From Chloroflexota bacterium (GTDB lineage Bacteria > Chloroflexota > FW602-bin22 > JACPRP01): DNA of 64,000 nt. The number at the start of each line of letters is the position of its first letter. Position 1 is the first letter of the stretch. The DNA lies in the NCBI GenBank assembly GCA_016210495.1, contig JACQUC010000115.1:1-64000 (forward strand), given 5' to 3'. Made by a program: the position numbers and the translations under genes. Of the stretch, positions 8,754 to 17,664 are shown piece by piece. The notes below the pieces were generated by a model. That model was not told where the DNA came from and made no database searches. It worked only from the letters and a program-made list of their open reading frames with translations.

Positions 8754-9095
8754 ATGACGGATCGCCGCATCGCAGTTCTATACAAGCAGTCGCTCCTGGC
8801 GCAGGGAGTCGAAACCTTGCTCAAAAGGATCAAGGGACTCGACGTGATGGCGATAAGCCTCGATCCTCTGGACGTCGCCAGGCGGGTTGCGCAGTTTCAT
8901 CCTGAGGCTGTAATCGTCGACGCCGACGAGATTCGCAACCTGGGGGGCACGTTGATACTCCAGGTGCTGCGGGAGGCACCGACTGCGAAGGTATTCTGCA
9001 TCAATCTGAACGGTAGCAACGTCGACATCTATCATCGGCAGCAGCTTGTGGTAAACAAAGCCGACGAGCTTGTCGAGGCAATAACGAGGGGGTGA
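8754..9095 (+). CDS. Stand-alone receiver-like protein lacking the acidic dyad
   Basis: A 113-residue single-domain protein with the fold pattern of a response regulator receiver. The beta-3 strand VIVDAD keeps an Asp in the phospho-acceptor position (about residue 57-59), and a Lys near the end (VVNKADELVEAI) fits the conserved lysine. The normal Asp-Asp pair after beta-1 is replaced (VLYKQSLLAQG instead of VLLVDDHxxxRxG), so Mg2+-dependent phosphorylation is doubtful. There is no output domain. The ATG at 8754 has AAGGTG 7 bases upstream. The conserved bipartite site lies upstream, linking it to the 11-haem cytochrome. Confidence 0.75.
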   Translation: MTDRRIAVLYKQSLLAQGVETLLKRIKGLDVMAISLDPLDVARRVAQFHPEAVIVDADEIRNLGGTLILQVLREAPTAKVFCINLNGSNVDIYHRQQLVVNKADELVEAITRG

Positions 9096-9149
9096 CGCTA
9101 TGTACTACGCGGCTGTGACGATGTTTGGTGCTACGAAAGGAGGCACAAT

Positions 9150-9401
9150 ATGAATCCCATCGGAATAGCTCTGGCGTTTGTCCTGTTTTGGGCGATGATC
9201 GGTCTTGGACTCTTTCTCACCTTCTCGGGAGTGGTGGGCCTGGTGAGGCGAGAAGATACTGTGGGCATCGTGGTCCGCTCCGGGACTGCCCAGGGCACAA
9301 GACAGGTCGCCGAGTTGATTGTGAACGCGGTGCTGCTGGTCGTGGGTCTGGCACTTGCCTATGCAGGAGCATACGCAACCTACACGGTCATATACAGATA
9401 G
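9150..9401 (+). CDS. Small two-helix membrane protein
   Basis: An 83-residue protein with two clear hydrophobic helices (about residues 5-30 and 58-80) joined by a short charged loop. AAAGGAGG lies 7 bases before the ATG. No family is recognised. It sits between the orphan receiver and the 9-haem cytochrome on the same strand, so a structural or assembly role in the respiratory locus is possible. Confidence 0.7.
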   Translation: MNPIGIALAFVLFWAMIGLGLFLTFSGVVGLVRREDTVGIVVRSGTAQGTRQVAELIVNAVLLVVGLALAYAGAYATYTVIYR

Positions 9402-9403
9402 TT

Positions 9404-9495
9404 GCTAGCAAACTATGGTTCTGGTGCGAAGTAGAACAGCGTAGGGGCGAGGTCTCCTCGCCCTGGGCTGGCTACTTAGCATCCCAACTTCACAC
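9404..9495. repeat. Dispersed GGGGCG element, copy A
   Basis: The core GTAGGGGCGAGGTCTCCTCG lies between a left arm GGTTCTGGTGCGAAGT and a degenerate right arm ACTTCACAC. It matches the better preserved copy at 47591-47689. The right edge abuts the GGAGG ribosome site of the 9-haem cytochrome. Confidence 0.6.
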
Positions 9496-9507
9496 GGAGG
9501 TGCGTCT

Positions 9508-11493
9508 TTGCAGACAATCAAGTATGGCACGCGCGTATTACTTTTGCTGGTCGTCGCCTTGGTGGCTCTCTTCGCGGTAGCTGGCTATGGCCAGCAATTA
9601 GGGTTCGCCGATGCGCGGGACGGGGTCGGGACCCTCGATGTAGGTTCCGACATGGCGATCGTGAGAGAACCTGGCCCACTGTGGGCTGCCAGGCCAGCGG
9701 CGGAAGAGACGACCGTACCCCCTGTGGCGGTGATTCAAATCCTGCCCGTGGCGGCTAATCTAGCCGATCCGTACGTCATCAAGGCGGCTCTGCCAGGAAC
9801 CACCTCTACTGTCGCGATGGGAGCAACCGGGCTGCCAAACGTGCCGATCGACGTGCCGGTCGTCCTTAGAGGTGCTTCGGCCGATCCAAAAGCTATGCTC
9901 CAGACGTACGCCTGGACGTTTTCCAAGCCTAGCAAGTCCAAAGCTGCTCTGAGCAGACAGGATGCCGAGATCATCTCGTTTGTGCCCGATGTTCCAGGAG
10001 TATACAAGATCGACCTGGTCGCAGGTAATCAGTGGGGCAGAAGCTCGATGGAGTCGGTGCAAATCCGGGCCGGAACCTACATCGGGGTGGCCCAAGGCAA
10101 CTGCCAGACCTGTCACGACGTCAAGTTCGCGGAGTGGTCGAAGACAAACCACGCCAAGATCTTCACACGTGAGATCGATGGTGGAGAGGACCCGACTAGC
10201 AGCCACTACGGCGAGGGCTGTGTGCGCTGTCACAGCACCGGTTACTACATCGGCGCGAAAAACGGCGGATTCGCCGAAGTGCAGTCCAGGGTCGGATGGA
10301 AGTTCCCGGTTTTGTCCAGCATCCAGACCGGCACAGGCAATTGGGCCGCTGTGCCGGACGAATTGAAGGCGGTGGCCAATATCCAGTGCGAGAATTGCCA
10401 CGGGCCGGCTTCCGAGCACGTCGCCTCCAAGGCGAAAATGGCCACCAGCCTCAACGAAGGTACCTGCAACGTATGCCATAACGGCGGGGGCCATCACATC
10501 AAGGGCGAGGAGCTGAAGAGTGCCAAGCACTCTGACGAGGGATCGCAGGCGTGGACATACCCCGTTGGCCCCAGCCGCCAGGACTGTGTCCGCTGCCACT
10601 CCGGCAAGGGATACATCTCGTTCGTGGCCAACCCAACCGAGCCGGCGTCGTGGGACAACGGCAAGCAGACGGTGACGTGCGCGGTCTGCCACGATGCCCA
10701 CGCGCACGACAACAAGTTCCAACTGCGCGTGGTCGGGGTTCCGATCGCGGTGGCAGGCGTGACTAAGGACTTTGGCTTGTCGGCCACCTGTGCCGAGTGC
10801 CACAACGCGCGTACCACGGCAGTCGACGCAGCAAAGGGCGTTTACCCGCACTACAGTCCTGCGGCAGAGATGCTGAGCGATGTGGGCGGCGTCGACTACG
10901 GGCAGAAGATAGTCAATTCGCCCCACGGAATTCTCGTGGGTAACTCACCGATCGCGAATCCCTCGGACCCCCAAACGTTGTTGTTTGGTGGCGCCGTACC
11001 GGGCGGCTGTGTGACCTGCCACATGTGGCTCACCCCCGAGGACGCCAAGGACCCGAATCGCTTCAAAGTGGGTGAGCATTCCTTCAACATGACCAGCCCC
11101 GATGGCGCGTTCCAGTATACGGCGTCGTGCCAGTCGTGCCACGGTGGAATCGCCAGCTTCAATCTGCCATCTAAGGCCGACTACGATGGTAATGGTGCGG
11201 TGGAAGGGGTTCAAACCGAGGTGGCCGGTCTGCTAAGTGTTCTGCAACAAGCCATCGCCGACTCGGGCATACCGCCGGTCAAGGGCCATCCATACTTCGA
11301 TGCCAACGCCCTGGCCAGGGCCGACGGCAAGCAGAAGAACGCCATCTACAACTACAGGTTTGTCCGTGGTCTTGAGGATAGCGATGGCAAAGCAGCGGCC
11401 ATTCACAACTTCAAGCGTTCAGTGCAGCTCCTGCAACTTGCTTACAAGGACCTCACGGGGAACGACGTGCCGTACGCTGCCATTGTGAAGTAG
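9508..11493 (+). CDS. Nonahaem (9 CxxCH) secreted cytochrome c
   Basis: A 661-residue multihaem cytochrome with a signal peptide or anchor (about residues 10-30), a haem-free beta-rich region that resembles an Ig/PKD-like domain (about 60-190), and nine CxxCH motifs between residues 199 and 545 (CQTCH, CVRCH, CENCH, CNVCH, CVRCH, CAVCH, CAECH, CVTCH, CQSCH). The pattern recalls the cytochrome c554-like families. A TTG start is set by GGAGG 7 bases upstream and by the signal peptide that follows directly. A perfect hairpin ends the gene. No catalytic residue set for nitrite or hydroxylamine chemistry was identified, so electron transfer is the safest role. Confidence 0.87.
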   Translation: MQTIKYGTRVLLLLVVALVALFAVAGYGQQLGFADARDGVGTLDVGSDMAIVREPGPLWAARPAAEETTVPPVAVIQILPVAANLADPYVIKAALPGTTSTVAMGATGLPNVPIDVPVVLRGASADPKAMLQTYAWTFSKPSKSKAALSRQDAEIISFVPDVPGVYKIDLVAGNQWGRSSMESVQIRAGTYIGVAQGNCQTCHDVKFAEWSKTNHAKIFTREIDGGEDPTSSHYGEGCVRCHSTGYYIGAKNGGFAEVQSRVGWKFPVLSSIQTGTGNWAAVPDELKAVANIQCENCHGPASEHVASKAKMATSLNEGTCNVCHNGGGHHIKGEELKSAKHSDEGSQAWTYPVGPSRQDCVRCHSGKGYISFVANPTEPASWDNGKQTVTCAVCHDAHAHDNKFQLRVVGVPIAVAGVTKDFGLSATCAECHNARTTAVDAAKGVYPHYSPAAEMLSDVGGVDYGQKIVNSPHGILVGNSPIANPSDPQTLLFGGAVPGGCVTCHMWLTPEDAKDPNRFKVGEHSFNMTSPDGAFQYTASCQSCHGGIASFNLPSKADYDGNGAVEGVQTEVAGLLSVLQQAIADSGIPPVKGHPYFDANALARADGKQKNAIYNYRFVRGLEDSDGKAAAIHNFKRSVQLLQLAYKDLTGNDVPYAAIVK

Positions 11494-11529
11494 CTTCCGT
11501 CACAGAAGAGGTAGCAAGCGGTAGTCAAA

Positions 11530-11566
11530 GACAAAGGGCTCCAGCGCGCGGCTGGAGCCCTTTGTC
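11530..11566. terminator. Bidirectional terminator hairpin
   Basis: A perfect 16-bp stem (GACAAAGGGCTCCAGC and its complement) with a GCGCG loop, between two convergent genes. Confidence 0.88.
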
Positions 11567-11577
11567 TCCATCGTACC

Positions 11578-11775
11578 TTATCTAGCCTGTCTTTGAGCAT
11601 CCCTCGCCGCTCGAAGCGCTTCCTTGTGATCTCTAAACTGGCCCGCGATAACCACCCTGCCGATCCCACTGCTTCCATCTTGGTAAACCTCGTATCTAGC
11701 CTTGCGCCACAGCCAGAAGCCGCTCTTGGAGCTGACGCGAACCACCTTGAGGGAGCTGCTGCCATCCGTGGGCAT
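11578..11775 (-). CDS. Small conserved-looking protein, unknown function
   Basis: A 65-residue basic protein with pattern WLWRKARYEVYQ and a closing helix HKEALRAARDA. It resembles the small sheet-plus-helix proteins of the DUF2188 type, but assignment is weak. The ATG is preceded by AGGAGGAGAGG, which strongly supports translation. It is convergent with the 9-haem cytochrome. Confidence 0.6.
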   Translation of the reverse strand: MPTDGSSSLKVVRVSSKSGFWLWRKARYEVYQDGSSGIGRVVIAGQFRDHKEALRAARDAQRQAR

Positions 11776-11976
11776 CCTCTATCCTCTCCTCCTATGCCAA
11801 ATATCGTAGGTTCTGGTTAGAGCAAACCGAGGAAGTACTATACAGTCAGTCTGGCACAATGTCAAGAGACGAGAAGGCGGGGGCTTCTTCTGTCCTAGCC
11901 TGCGCTGGCCAAGGGCCTGGCCTTCTTCAAGACCTATCTATCACCGCTGAGCTCAGCGTGCGGCGCGAAAACCAGG

Positions 11977-12738
11977 TCAACGCCGGTTCCGCCGCCGGCT
12001 TGCCTTGGACTTCTTGCGCCGAGCTTTCTCTTTCTTCCGAATGCTTGTTGGCGTTGCGGACCCGTCAAGCTCACCATCGCCGAGGTCGCCGATGTAGAGT
12101 GTCTTGCCGGCCGGTGCGCTTCTACCGATGACACCGCCAAAGATGCTGCGCAGCCGATCCATAAGGGGCATCGCTGAGGGGGCCGAGCCCTTTTCGGATT
12201 CGACCCTCGCGGCGAATTCGGCCTGCTTCACGTGCATCCACTCGTCGATGCCTTCCTTAGTCGTAAGGTCGTAACCCCGGGACAGTCCTTCCATCAGCAT
12301 CGACTTGGCCATACCCCAACGGGGCGTGTCGCGAATGGCGCGGCCAAAGGCCGACGCGTGGTCGTGGATCGCGTGCTTCCAGGCAGTCGCTTTATCGAAA
12401 GCGAAGGCGCGGCCGGCGAAATCACAGAAACCCTCCAGTTCCGGGATGGCCTGGTCGAGACCCTCCGGTGAGGCCGCGATCTTCTCGGCCAAACCGTCGA
12501 GAGTCTCGCGCACGTCGTCCGCGTCCATCTCGGCCGGGCTGACGCCGATGTACCTCAGCGAGTGGTCCACGAAGATCTCGAGGTAGCAGCCGGGCTCGAC
12601 CCCACGCGCGGCAAGCGCCACACCCTCCGGCGATTTCGCAAACTGCCGGCACAGTTCCTCGGCGTACTCGTACGCGGCCTCGTCGTCGACCTCGCCCTCA
12701 TCTACTAGCTTCTTGCGGAAGTCGAATCCTTCGCCCAT
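11977..12738 (-). CDS. Hypothetical soluble protein with a basic C-terminal tail
   Basis: An approximately 253-residue protein of no recognised family. The body is acidic and helical and contains two similar acidic stretches, including SPEGVALAARGVEPG and SPEGLDQAIPELEGF, which may be an internal repeat. The last 25 residues are almost all Lys and Arg, suggesting nucleic acid binding or an RNA-associated tail. Start choice is uncertain: the ATG at 12738 has AGAGGG only 2 bases upstream, and a GTG lies at 12753. Confidence 0.55.
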   Translation of the reverse strand: MGEGFDFRKKLVDEGEVDDEAAYEYAEELCRQFAKSPEGVALAARGVEPGCYLEIFVDHSLRYIGVSPAEMDADDVRETLDGLAEKIAASPEGLDQAIPELEGFCDFAGRAFAFDKATAWKHAIHDHASAFGRAIRDTPRWGMAKSMLMEGLSRGYDLTTKEGIDEWMHVKQAEFAARVESEKGSAPSAMPLMDRLRSIFGGVIGRSAPAGKTLYIGDLGDGELDGSATPTSIRKKEKARRKKSKASRRRNRR

Positions 12739-12841
12739 CGCCCTCTGACTCACTCCCTAGTTTCGCAGAGAAGGTGCGCTACCGACTGATCCCAGTGGTA
12801 TGGTAGTTTGGGGAGGGAAGACGGCAATCACAGTTGTCTGA

Positions 12842-12917
12842 TGGTACCCCCAAGGGAATTCGAATCCCTGTCGCCACCTTGAAAGGGTGGTGTCCTAGGC
12901 CTCTAGACGATGGGGGC
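12842..12917 (-). tRNA. tRNA-Glu (TTC)
   Basis: Read on the minus strand, acceptor arm GCCCCCA pairs with TGGGGGT, discriminator A and an encoded CCA follow. The anticodon stem-loop CCACC-CTTTCAA-GGTGG gives anticodon TTC. The T arm AGGGATTCGAATTCCCT is canonical. Confidence 0.95.
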
Positions 12918-12996
12918 ATACCCTCGCCTCCGGCGACTCCCCGCCTGGCGAAGCATTGTCCAAGCCAGAGCACGCTTACTGACTTGGACTAGCTAT

Positions 12997-13026
12997 ATTA
13001 TAGCACGCCCGCGCAAACCACCGCAA
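12997..13026 (-). promoter_or_regulatory. Candidate promoter of tRNA-Glu
   Basis: On the minus strand, TTGCGG is followed after 18 bases by TATAAT, with TGC in front (extended -10). It lies about 80 bases upstream of the tRNA. Confidence 0.6.
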
Positions 13027-13082
13027 GTTGCCTCAAGCTACAGTGCTGTCTATCGTTCGTATGTATGCTCACCGCTTTGCCC

Positions 13083-13112
13083 TTGACAACACCGTTTTCT
13101 GGCAGCTAGAAT
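13083..13112 (+). promoter_or_regulatory. Candidate sigma-70 promoter of the acyl ligase gene
   Basis: TTGACA, an 18-base spacer and TAGAAT. The start codon is about 165 bases downstream, with a GGGGCG repeat core in the leader. Confidence 0.6.
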
Positions 13113-13179
13113 AACCGCCGGCCACTCCTGTAGCGCCGCTGTCTCGGGCCTTGGGAGTTTATCGACGAACCAGTGCGCA

Positions 13180-13220
13180 CAACCGGCGTAGGGGCGCGGT
13201 CTCCGCGCCCCGGTCTATTC
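13180..13220. repeat. GGGGCG element core without clear terminal arms
   Basis: GTAGGGGCGCGGTCTCCGCG followed by CCCC is the same palindromic core as at 9404 and 47591, here in the leader of the acyl ligase gene. Terminal arms are not recognisable. Nothing else is seen in 12918-13275 beyond the two promoters. Confidence 0.5.
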
Positions 13221-13275
13221 GCCGAGTTGCGCCTTACCTCCGCCGATGTTTTTTCGCTCATCCAGGAGACTTGAT

Positions 13276-14934
13276 ATGTACCGCGACCCCGACCGCGAGG
13301 CAGCCATCGCCAAGCTCGTTTCACCCTTAACCGTCGCCAACGCCGTCGATCGTAACGCCGAAAAGCTCGGGGACGCGCCGGCGCTGGTCGAGGGCGCCAG
13401 GCGCTTGACCTGGCGGCAAGTCAAAGAACAGACCGAGAGGTTGGCTCTAGCCCTCCTCAATCTTGGCGTGACGCGAAATGACCTTGCGTTGGTTCAAATG
13501 CCCAACGGCATCGATCTTTACATAATACGCGTGGCCTGCGAGAAGGCCGGCATCACCCACGTCACGGCGCCCATCACGTTCCGGGAGGCCGAGCTACGGG
13601 CCATCGTCGAGCATACGCGGCCCTCGCTAGCCCTGGTGCCATCCCACTACAGGGGCGCCGACTGCGCGCGTATGGTCGCGGGCCTTCTTCAACGCGGCTC
13701 GAGCGAAGGACTCGTCCTTCCCTCGCCCGCAGGGAAAACGAGCGAGGGACTCGTCGTCGCCGTCGGTGAAAGCTGCCCGCCGGGCGTGCTGTCCATGTCC
13801 GAGCTGCTGTCGAGGCCCACGCGGAAGCCTCGCATCCTGAGAGAGACCAGGCTGGGCTTCTTCGACATCGTCGAGATTCAGACTACCAGTGGCTCGACCG
13901 GCGTGCCCAAGTGCGTCGACGTTCCCACCGACTCCCGAGCCCTTACCGGCTGCATCCAGGCGCGGCGCTACGGTGTCGTGTCATCGGATGTGGTAGCCGC
14001 CTTCACGCCACTGATCACCGGCAGCTCAAACGCGCTCGGCTACTATTTCGGCTCTCAACTCGGTATTACCCTCGTCCTGGCCAGCCACTTCGACGAATCG
14101 GAGGCGCTGGAGATCCTCGCTACAGAGCAGGTGACCGTGGCCATTGCCGTGCCGACCATGCTGGTCAGACTCGCAAAGCACCCAGGCCTCTCGCCCCAGC
14201 GCCTGCCCAGCCTGCGCGTGATCGTCACCCACGGCGCGCCCCTCGCCGCCGAGCTGGGCCGCGAGATCGAGGTCCGCACCGGCGCACGAATCGTGGAAGC
14301 TTACGGCTCCGCCGACTACGGTGGCATCTGCGCCACGCGCTTCGACGATCCGCAGGCGGTAAGACTGCTAACTGTGGGCAAAGCTTTGGAGGGCAACGAT
14401 CTGCGCCTGGTAGACGAGGAAGGCCGCGACGTGCCAAGAGGCGAAGTCGGTCGCATCCTGGTGCGGGGCCTCCACGCCGTCGCCGGCTACCATGACAATC
14501 CTGAGCTTCAGGCATCGGCTTGGGCCACCGGCTACTTCGACGCGCAGGAGTTCGGCCGCCTGGACGACGACGGCAATCTCGTTCTCGCCGGCAGACTCAA
14601 GGACCTCATCATTCGCGGTGGCCAGAACATCTACCCCGTCGACGTCGAGAACCTGCTGGCGAAACACCCCAAGGTCAGGCACGTCGCCGTCGTCGGCATT
14701 CCTGACACGGAGTACGGCGAAAAGGTCTGCGCCTGCGTCGTCACCCATCCCGGCGAGACCCTTACGCTGCCCGAGCTGGTCGAGTACCTCAAGGCCCAGC
14801 AGATCGCCCGCTTCAAGCTGCCCGAGTATCTTGAGCTTTTCGACGAGCTACCCAAAGGTGTCGGGGGACTGGCGAAGGTGGATAAGGCCCGCCTGCGGGC
14901 TATTGTTGCCTCGCGAAGCGAATCTGCTCTTTGA
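13276..14934 (+). CDS. AMP-dependent acyl/aryl-CoA synthetase
   Basis: A 552-residue member of the AMP-binding (ANL) superfamily that activates a carboxylic acid as an acyl-adenylate, usually for transfer to CoA. Motif A3 is seen as TTSGSTGVPK, motif A5 as YGSADYGG, the hinge as LAGRLKDLIIRGGQNIYP, and a C-terminal catalytic Lys in GLAKVDKARL. The order and N-terminal length recall dihydroxybenzoate-AMP ligases and medium-chain acyl-CoA synthetases, but the substrate cannot be read. The ATG at 13276 has AGGAG 7 bases upstream, so the longer ORF from 13246 is not used. It stands alone, without neighbours of the same pathway. Confidence 0.88.
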   Translation: MYRDPDREAAIAKLVSPLTVANAVDRNAEKLGDAPALVEGARRLTWRQVKEQTERLALALLNLGVTRNDLALVQMPNGIDLYIIRVACEKAGITHVTAPITFREAELRAIVEHTRPSLALVPSHYRGADCARMVAGLLQRGSSEGLVLPSPAGKTSEGLVVAVGESCPPGVLSMSELLSRPTRKPRILRETRLGFFDIVEIQTTSGSTGVPKCVDVPTDSRALTGCIQARRYGVVSSDVVAAFTPLITGSSNALGYYFGSQLGITLVLASHFDESEALEILATEQVTVAIAVPTMLVRLAKHPGLSPQRLPSLRVIVTHGAPLAAELGREIEVRTGARIVEAYGSADYGGICATRFDDPQAVRLLTVGKALEGNDLRLVDEEGRDVPRGEVGRILVRGLHAVAGYHDNPELQASAWATGYFDAQEFGRLDDDGNLVLAGRLKDLIIRGGQNIYPVDVENLLAKHPKVRHVAVVGIPDTEYGEKVCACVVTHPGETLTLPELVEYLKAQQIARFKLPEYLELFDELPKGVGGLAKVDKARLRAIVASRSESAL

Positions 14935-14958
14935 TTGTCGGCTATAACCTGCTATACT
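14931..14958 (+). promoter_or_regulatory. Candidate promoter of the DUF433 gene
   Basis: TTGATT, a 16-base spacer and TATACT, overlapping the stop codon of the upstream ligase gene. Confidence 0.55.
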
Positions 14959-14988
14959 TTTCTTGACTCATAGAGAGGACCGACGAGG

Positions 14989-15249
14989 ATGGCAAGAGAG
15001 CGCACGACGTTTAGGGATCGGATTACCCAAGATCCCAAAACTATGGTCGGCAAGCCCGTGGTAAGGGGCACGAGAATACCTGTGGAGAAGGTAATCAGCC
15101 AATTGGCGTTTAAGCCGGATCTTCAGGAGCTATTTGCTATCTACCCCGAGCTGACCCAGGAGGACGTGAAAGCCTGTCTGTCCTACGCTCGGGCTGCGAT
15201 CATCGCTACACCTTCGCCGCCGCCCCGAATGCCACCTGTGCAGCCTTGA
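14989..15249 (+). CDS. DUF433 family antitoxin-like protein
   Basis: An 86-residue protein with the DUF433 signature ([21 protein letters not shown] and [16 protein letters not shown], here in parts), a winged-helix-like family normally encoded just before a DUF5615 PIN-like toxin. No toxin follows: the next gene is hemL in the opposite direction. The last 15 residues (proline-rich) are encoded by DNA that also encodes the C-terminus of HemL on the other strand, so the native stop was probably lost. The ATG has GAGAGGA upstream and a good promoter. Confidence 0.8.
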   Translation: MARERTTFRDRITQDPKTMVGKPVVRGTRIPVEKVISQLAFKPDLQELFAIYPELTQEDVKACLSYARAAIIATPSPPPRMPPVQP

Positions 15250-16498
15250 TCGTCTCCTCAATGTCCCGGTCCGTGTGGGCCAGCGAGACGAAAGCCGCCT
15301 CGAACTGCGAGGGTGCCAGGTACACGCCGTTCTCCAGCATCGTCTGGAAGAAAGCCCCGAAGCGGTTGGTATTGGAGGTCTTGGCCGTGGCGTAGTCCAC
15401 CACGTTCTGGTCGGTGAAGAAGCTGCAGAGCATCGAGCCGACCCGCGTGCTGCAAGTGGCCACGCCCGCTTCTCTGGCGGAAGCTTTCAGCCCTTCGGCC
15501 AGCCTAGCTGATTTGGCTTCCAGTTGCTCGTACACGCCGGGCTTCCGCAGCGCCAGCAGCGCCGCGATGCCGGCGGTCATAGCCAGCGGGTTTCCGGAAA
15601 GGGTGCCCGCCTGATAGACAGGACCCACGGGCGCCATCATCTCCATTATCTCCCGGCGCCCGCCGTAGGCGCCAACCGGCAATCCGCCGCCTATTATCTT
15701 GCCCAGGCAGGTCAGATCCGGCTTGATGCCGAAGAGCTGTTGTGCACCGCCGTACGATACCCGAAACCCCGTTATCACCTCGTCGAAGATAAGCAGCGCG
15801 CCGTTGGCGTCGCACAGCTCCTGTAGGCCAGACAAAAAGCCGCGCCTGGGCGGGATCACCCCCATGTTTCCGGCAATGGGTTCGACAATCACTGCGGCGA
15901 CCTCGGTCCTGTAAAGGTCAAATGCCTCCCTGGTCGCGTCGATGTCGTTGTACCGCACCGAGATGGTGTTGTGTGCCCCGGCCACAGGCACGCCGGGGCT
16001 GTCGGGTGCCCCGAGCGTAAGGACGCCGGAGCCTGCCTTGATGAGCACGCTGTCGCCGTGACCGTGATAGCACCCGTCGAACTTGATGATGCGATCGGCT
16101 CTCGTGAATGCCCTCGCCAGGCGAATGGCGCTCATGGTCGCCTCGGTGCCTGAGTTGACGAAGCGAACCACCTCGACCGAGGGCATCGCCTCGGTTACCA
16201 TCTTCGCCAGCGTCGTTTCCAGCGCCGTCGGCGCGCCAAAGCTGGTGCCGCTATCAGCCGCCTTCTTCACCGCCGACACCACTTCTTCTGGCGCGTGGCC
16301 CAGAATCAAGGGGCCCCACGAGCCGACGTCGTCGATGAACTCGTTGCCGTCGACGTCAAAGATGTGCGAGCCGACTCCTCGCTCTACGAAACGCGGCTGA
16401 CCGCCCACGGCGCGGACTGCCCTCACCGGGCTGCTAACGCCTCCGGGCATATGTCGCTTGGCTTCCTCGAACATGTCACGGGATCTATCGATTCTCAT
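15206..16498 (-). CDS. hemL: Glutamate-1-semialdehyde 2,1-aminomutase
   Basis: HemL converts glutamate-1-semialdehyde to 5-aminolevulinate, the tetrapyrrole precursor, in the cytosol. The 430-residue length is normal. The PLP-binding Lys is in [10 protein letters not shown], and the family motifs [16 protein letters not shown] and FDEVITGFR are present. It is the last gene of the minus-strand haem operon, and its start overlaps the stop of the radical SAM gene (ATGA type). Its 3' end overlaps the DUF433 gene by 44 bases. Confidence 0.96.
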   Translation of the reverse strand: MRIDRSRDMFEEAKRHMPGGVSSPVRAVRAVGGQPRFVERGVGSHIFDVDGNEFIDDVGSWGPLILGHAPEEVVSAVKKAADSGTSFGAPTALETTLAKMVTEAMPSVEVVRFVNSGTEATMSAIRLARAFTRADRIIKFDGCYHGHGDSVLIKAGSGVLTLGAPDSPGVPVAGAHNTISVRYNDIDATREAFDLYRTEVAAVIVEPIAGNMGVIPPRRGFLSGLQELCDANGALLIFDEVITGFRVSYGGAQQLFGIKPDLTCLGKIIGGGLPVGAYGGRREIMEMMAPVGPVYQAGTLSGNPLAMTAGIAALLALRKPGVYEQLEAKSARLAEGLKASAREAGVATCSTRVGSMLCSFFTDQNVVDYATAKTSNTNRFGAFFQTMLENGVYLAPSQFEAAFVSLAHTDRDIEETIKAAQVAFGAAAKV

Positions 16499-17664
16499 CT
16501 GGCCACCTCGCGCGCGAGCGGCTCGTAAACGCAGTAGGGCTCTTCATCCAGATAGTTGCCCGTCTCGGCGTAGGCGCGCGCCCGGCAGCCGCCGCACTTT
16601 GCCCGATACTCGCACGCCCCACACTTGCCCTCTAGCTTACCATAATCTCGCAACAGACGGAAGACCGGCGAGTTCTGATATATCTCGGGGAACGGCTTCT
16701 CTCGGACGTTCCCCGCCAGGATGGGGAGAAACCCGCAGCCGTGCACCTCGCCGAGGTGCGAAACGAAACAAAATCCATCGCCTGCCATGCAACCCCTGCT
16801 GATCGTGTGCAGGCCGTATCCTGTCATGTGCGGCGCGTTGCCCCCGTGACGTGCGTCGTGAGGGTGCCCGGCCGGAGATCGCCCTTGCTCGGGCGCGCTC
16901 GCGCCTCCCTCACGCCTCTGCTTCACCGCCGCCTGGCGCAGAATGCGCACGTAGTGTGGCGCACATGTTGGCTTCACGAGGATCGGCTGCGTGCGCGATA
17001 CCGTTTCAACCCACAGCAGCGTAGCCTCGTATTGCCCGGGGCTGACCTCCTCGTCGCGGATGGCCTTGCCACGTCCCGTTGGCACCAGCATAAACGGGTG
17101 CCAGGCCGCCGCTCCCACCGCAAGCACCGTCTCCAGTATCTTTGGCAGGTCATCCACGTTGCGTTTCGTCACCGTTGTGTTCACCTGGAAGCTAAGGCCT
17201 GCCTCGACGCAGTAGCGCATGCCGCGGATAGTGGCCTCGAAGGCGCCCGGCGTCTGGCGGAAGTTGTCGTGTACCTCCGGCGACGAGCCATCCAGACTGA
17301 TAGATAGGCGCATTATGCCGCATTCCTTCAGCTTCTTGACGACCTCTGGCGTGAGCGACGTGCCGCAGGGTGACATCACCATGCGTAACCCCAGCCTCGA
17401 CCCGTAGGCCGCGATCTCGTAAATGTCGGGACGCAGCAGCGGCTCTCCCCCGGTCAGGATGATGATCGGCCGGGCAAAGCTAGCGATCTCATCGAGCAGC
17501 TTGAATCCCTCTTGCGTCGTCAGTTGGTTCGGGTCAGCGTGATACTGCGCCTCGGCGCGGCAGTGTACGCACGCCAGGTTGCACGCCCTGGTCGTCTCCC
17601 ATGCGACCAGGCGCGGCTGCACCTTACCTTCCCCGGTCTCCTTTGTCTCTATCTCGTCAACCAT
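16495..17664 (-). CDS. Radical SAM/SPASM protein, AhbD/NirJ-like
   Basis: A 389-residue radical SAM enzyme. The SAM-binding cluster motif is CNLACVHC near residue 30, followed by [17 protein letters not shown]-type C-terminal cysteine array ([28 protein letters not shown]) binds extra Fe-S clusters. Related proteins include AhbD haem synthase, the haem d1 enzyme NirJ and a TIGR04053-type group found beside haem genes. In this operon a role in haem maturation is likely, but the exact reaction is not fixed. Residues about 248-279 form a Gly/Pro/Arg-rich insertion that looks foreign to the family. AAGGAG lies 8 bases before the ATG, inside hemB. Confidence 0.85.
   Translation of the reverse strand: MVDEIETKETGEGKVQPRLVAWETTRACNLACVHCRAEAQYHADPNQLTTQEGFKLLDEIASFARPIIILTGGEPLLRPDIYEIAAYGSRLGLRMVMSPCGTSLTPEVVKKLKECGIMRLSISLDGSSPEVHDNFRQTPGAFEATIRGMRYCVEAGLSFQVNTTVTKRNVDDLPKILETVLAVGAAAWHPFMLVPTGRGKAIRDEEVSPGQYEATLLWVETVSRTQPILVKPTCAPHYVRILRQAAVKQRREGGASAPEQGRSPAGHPHDARHGGNAPHMTGYGLHTISRGCMAGDGFCFVSHLGEVHGCGFLPILAGNVREKPFPEIYQNSPVFRLLRDYGKLEGKCGACEYRAKCGGCRARAYAETGNYLDEEPYCVYEPLAREVAR

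Noticed and set aside
9508..11493. Nine-haem cytochrome as an octahaem hydroxylamine or nitrite reductase
   Set aside because: The number and spacing of CxxCH motifs and the absence of a recognisable catalytic CxxCK or crosslinking Tyr do not support it; kept as electron transfer protein.
12842..12917. tRNA-Glu as integration site of a genomic island
   Set aside because: No integrase gene and no repeat of the tRNA 3' end were seen in the window.
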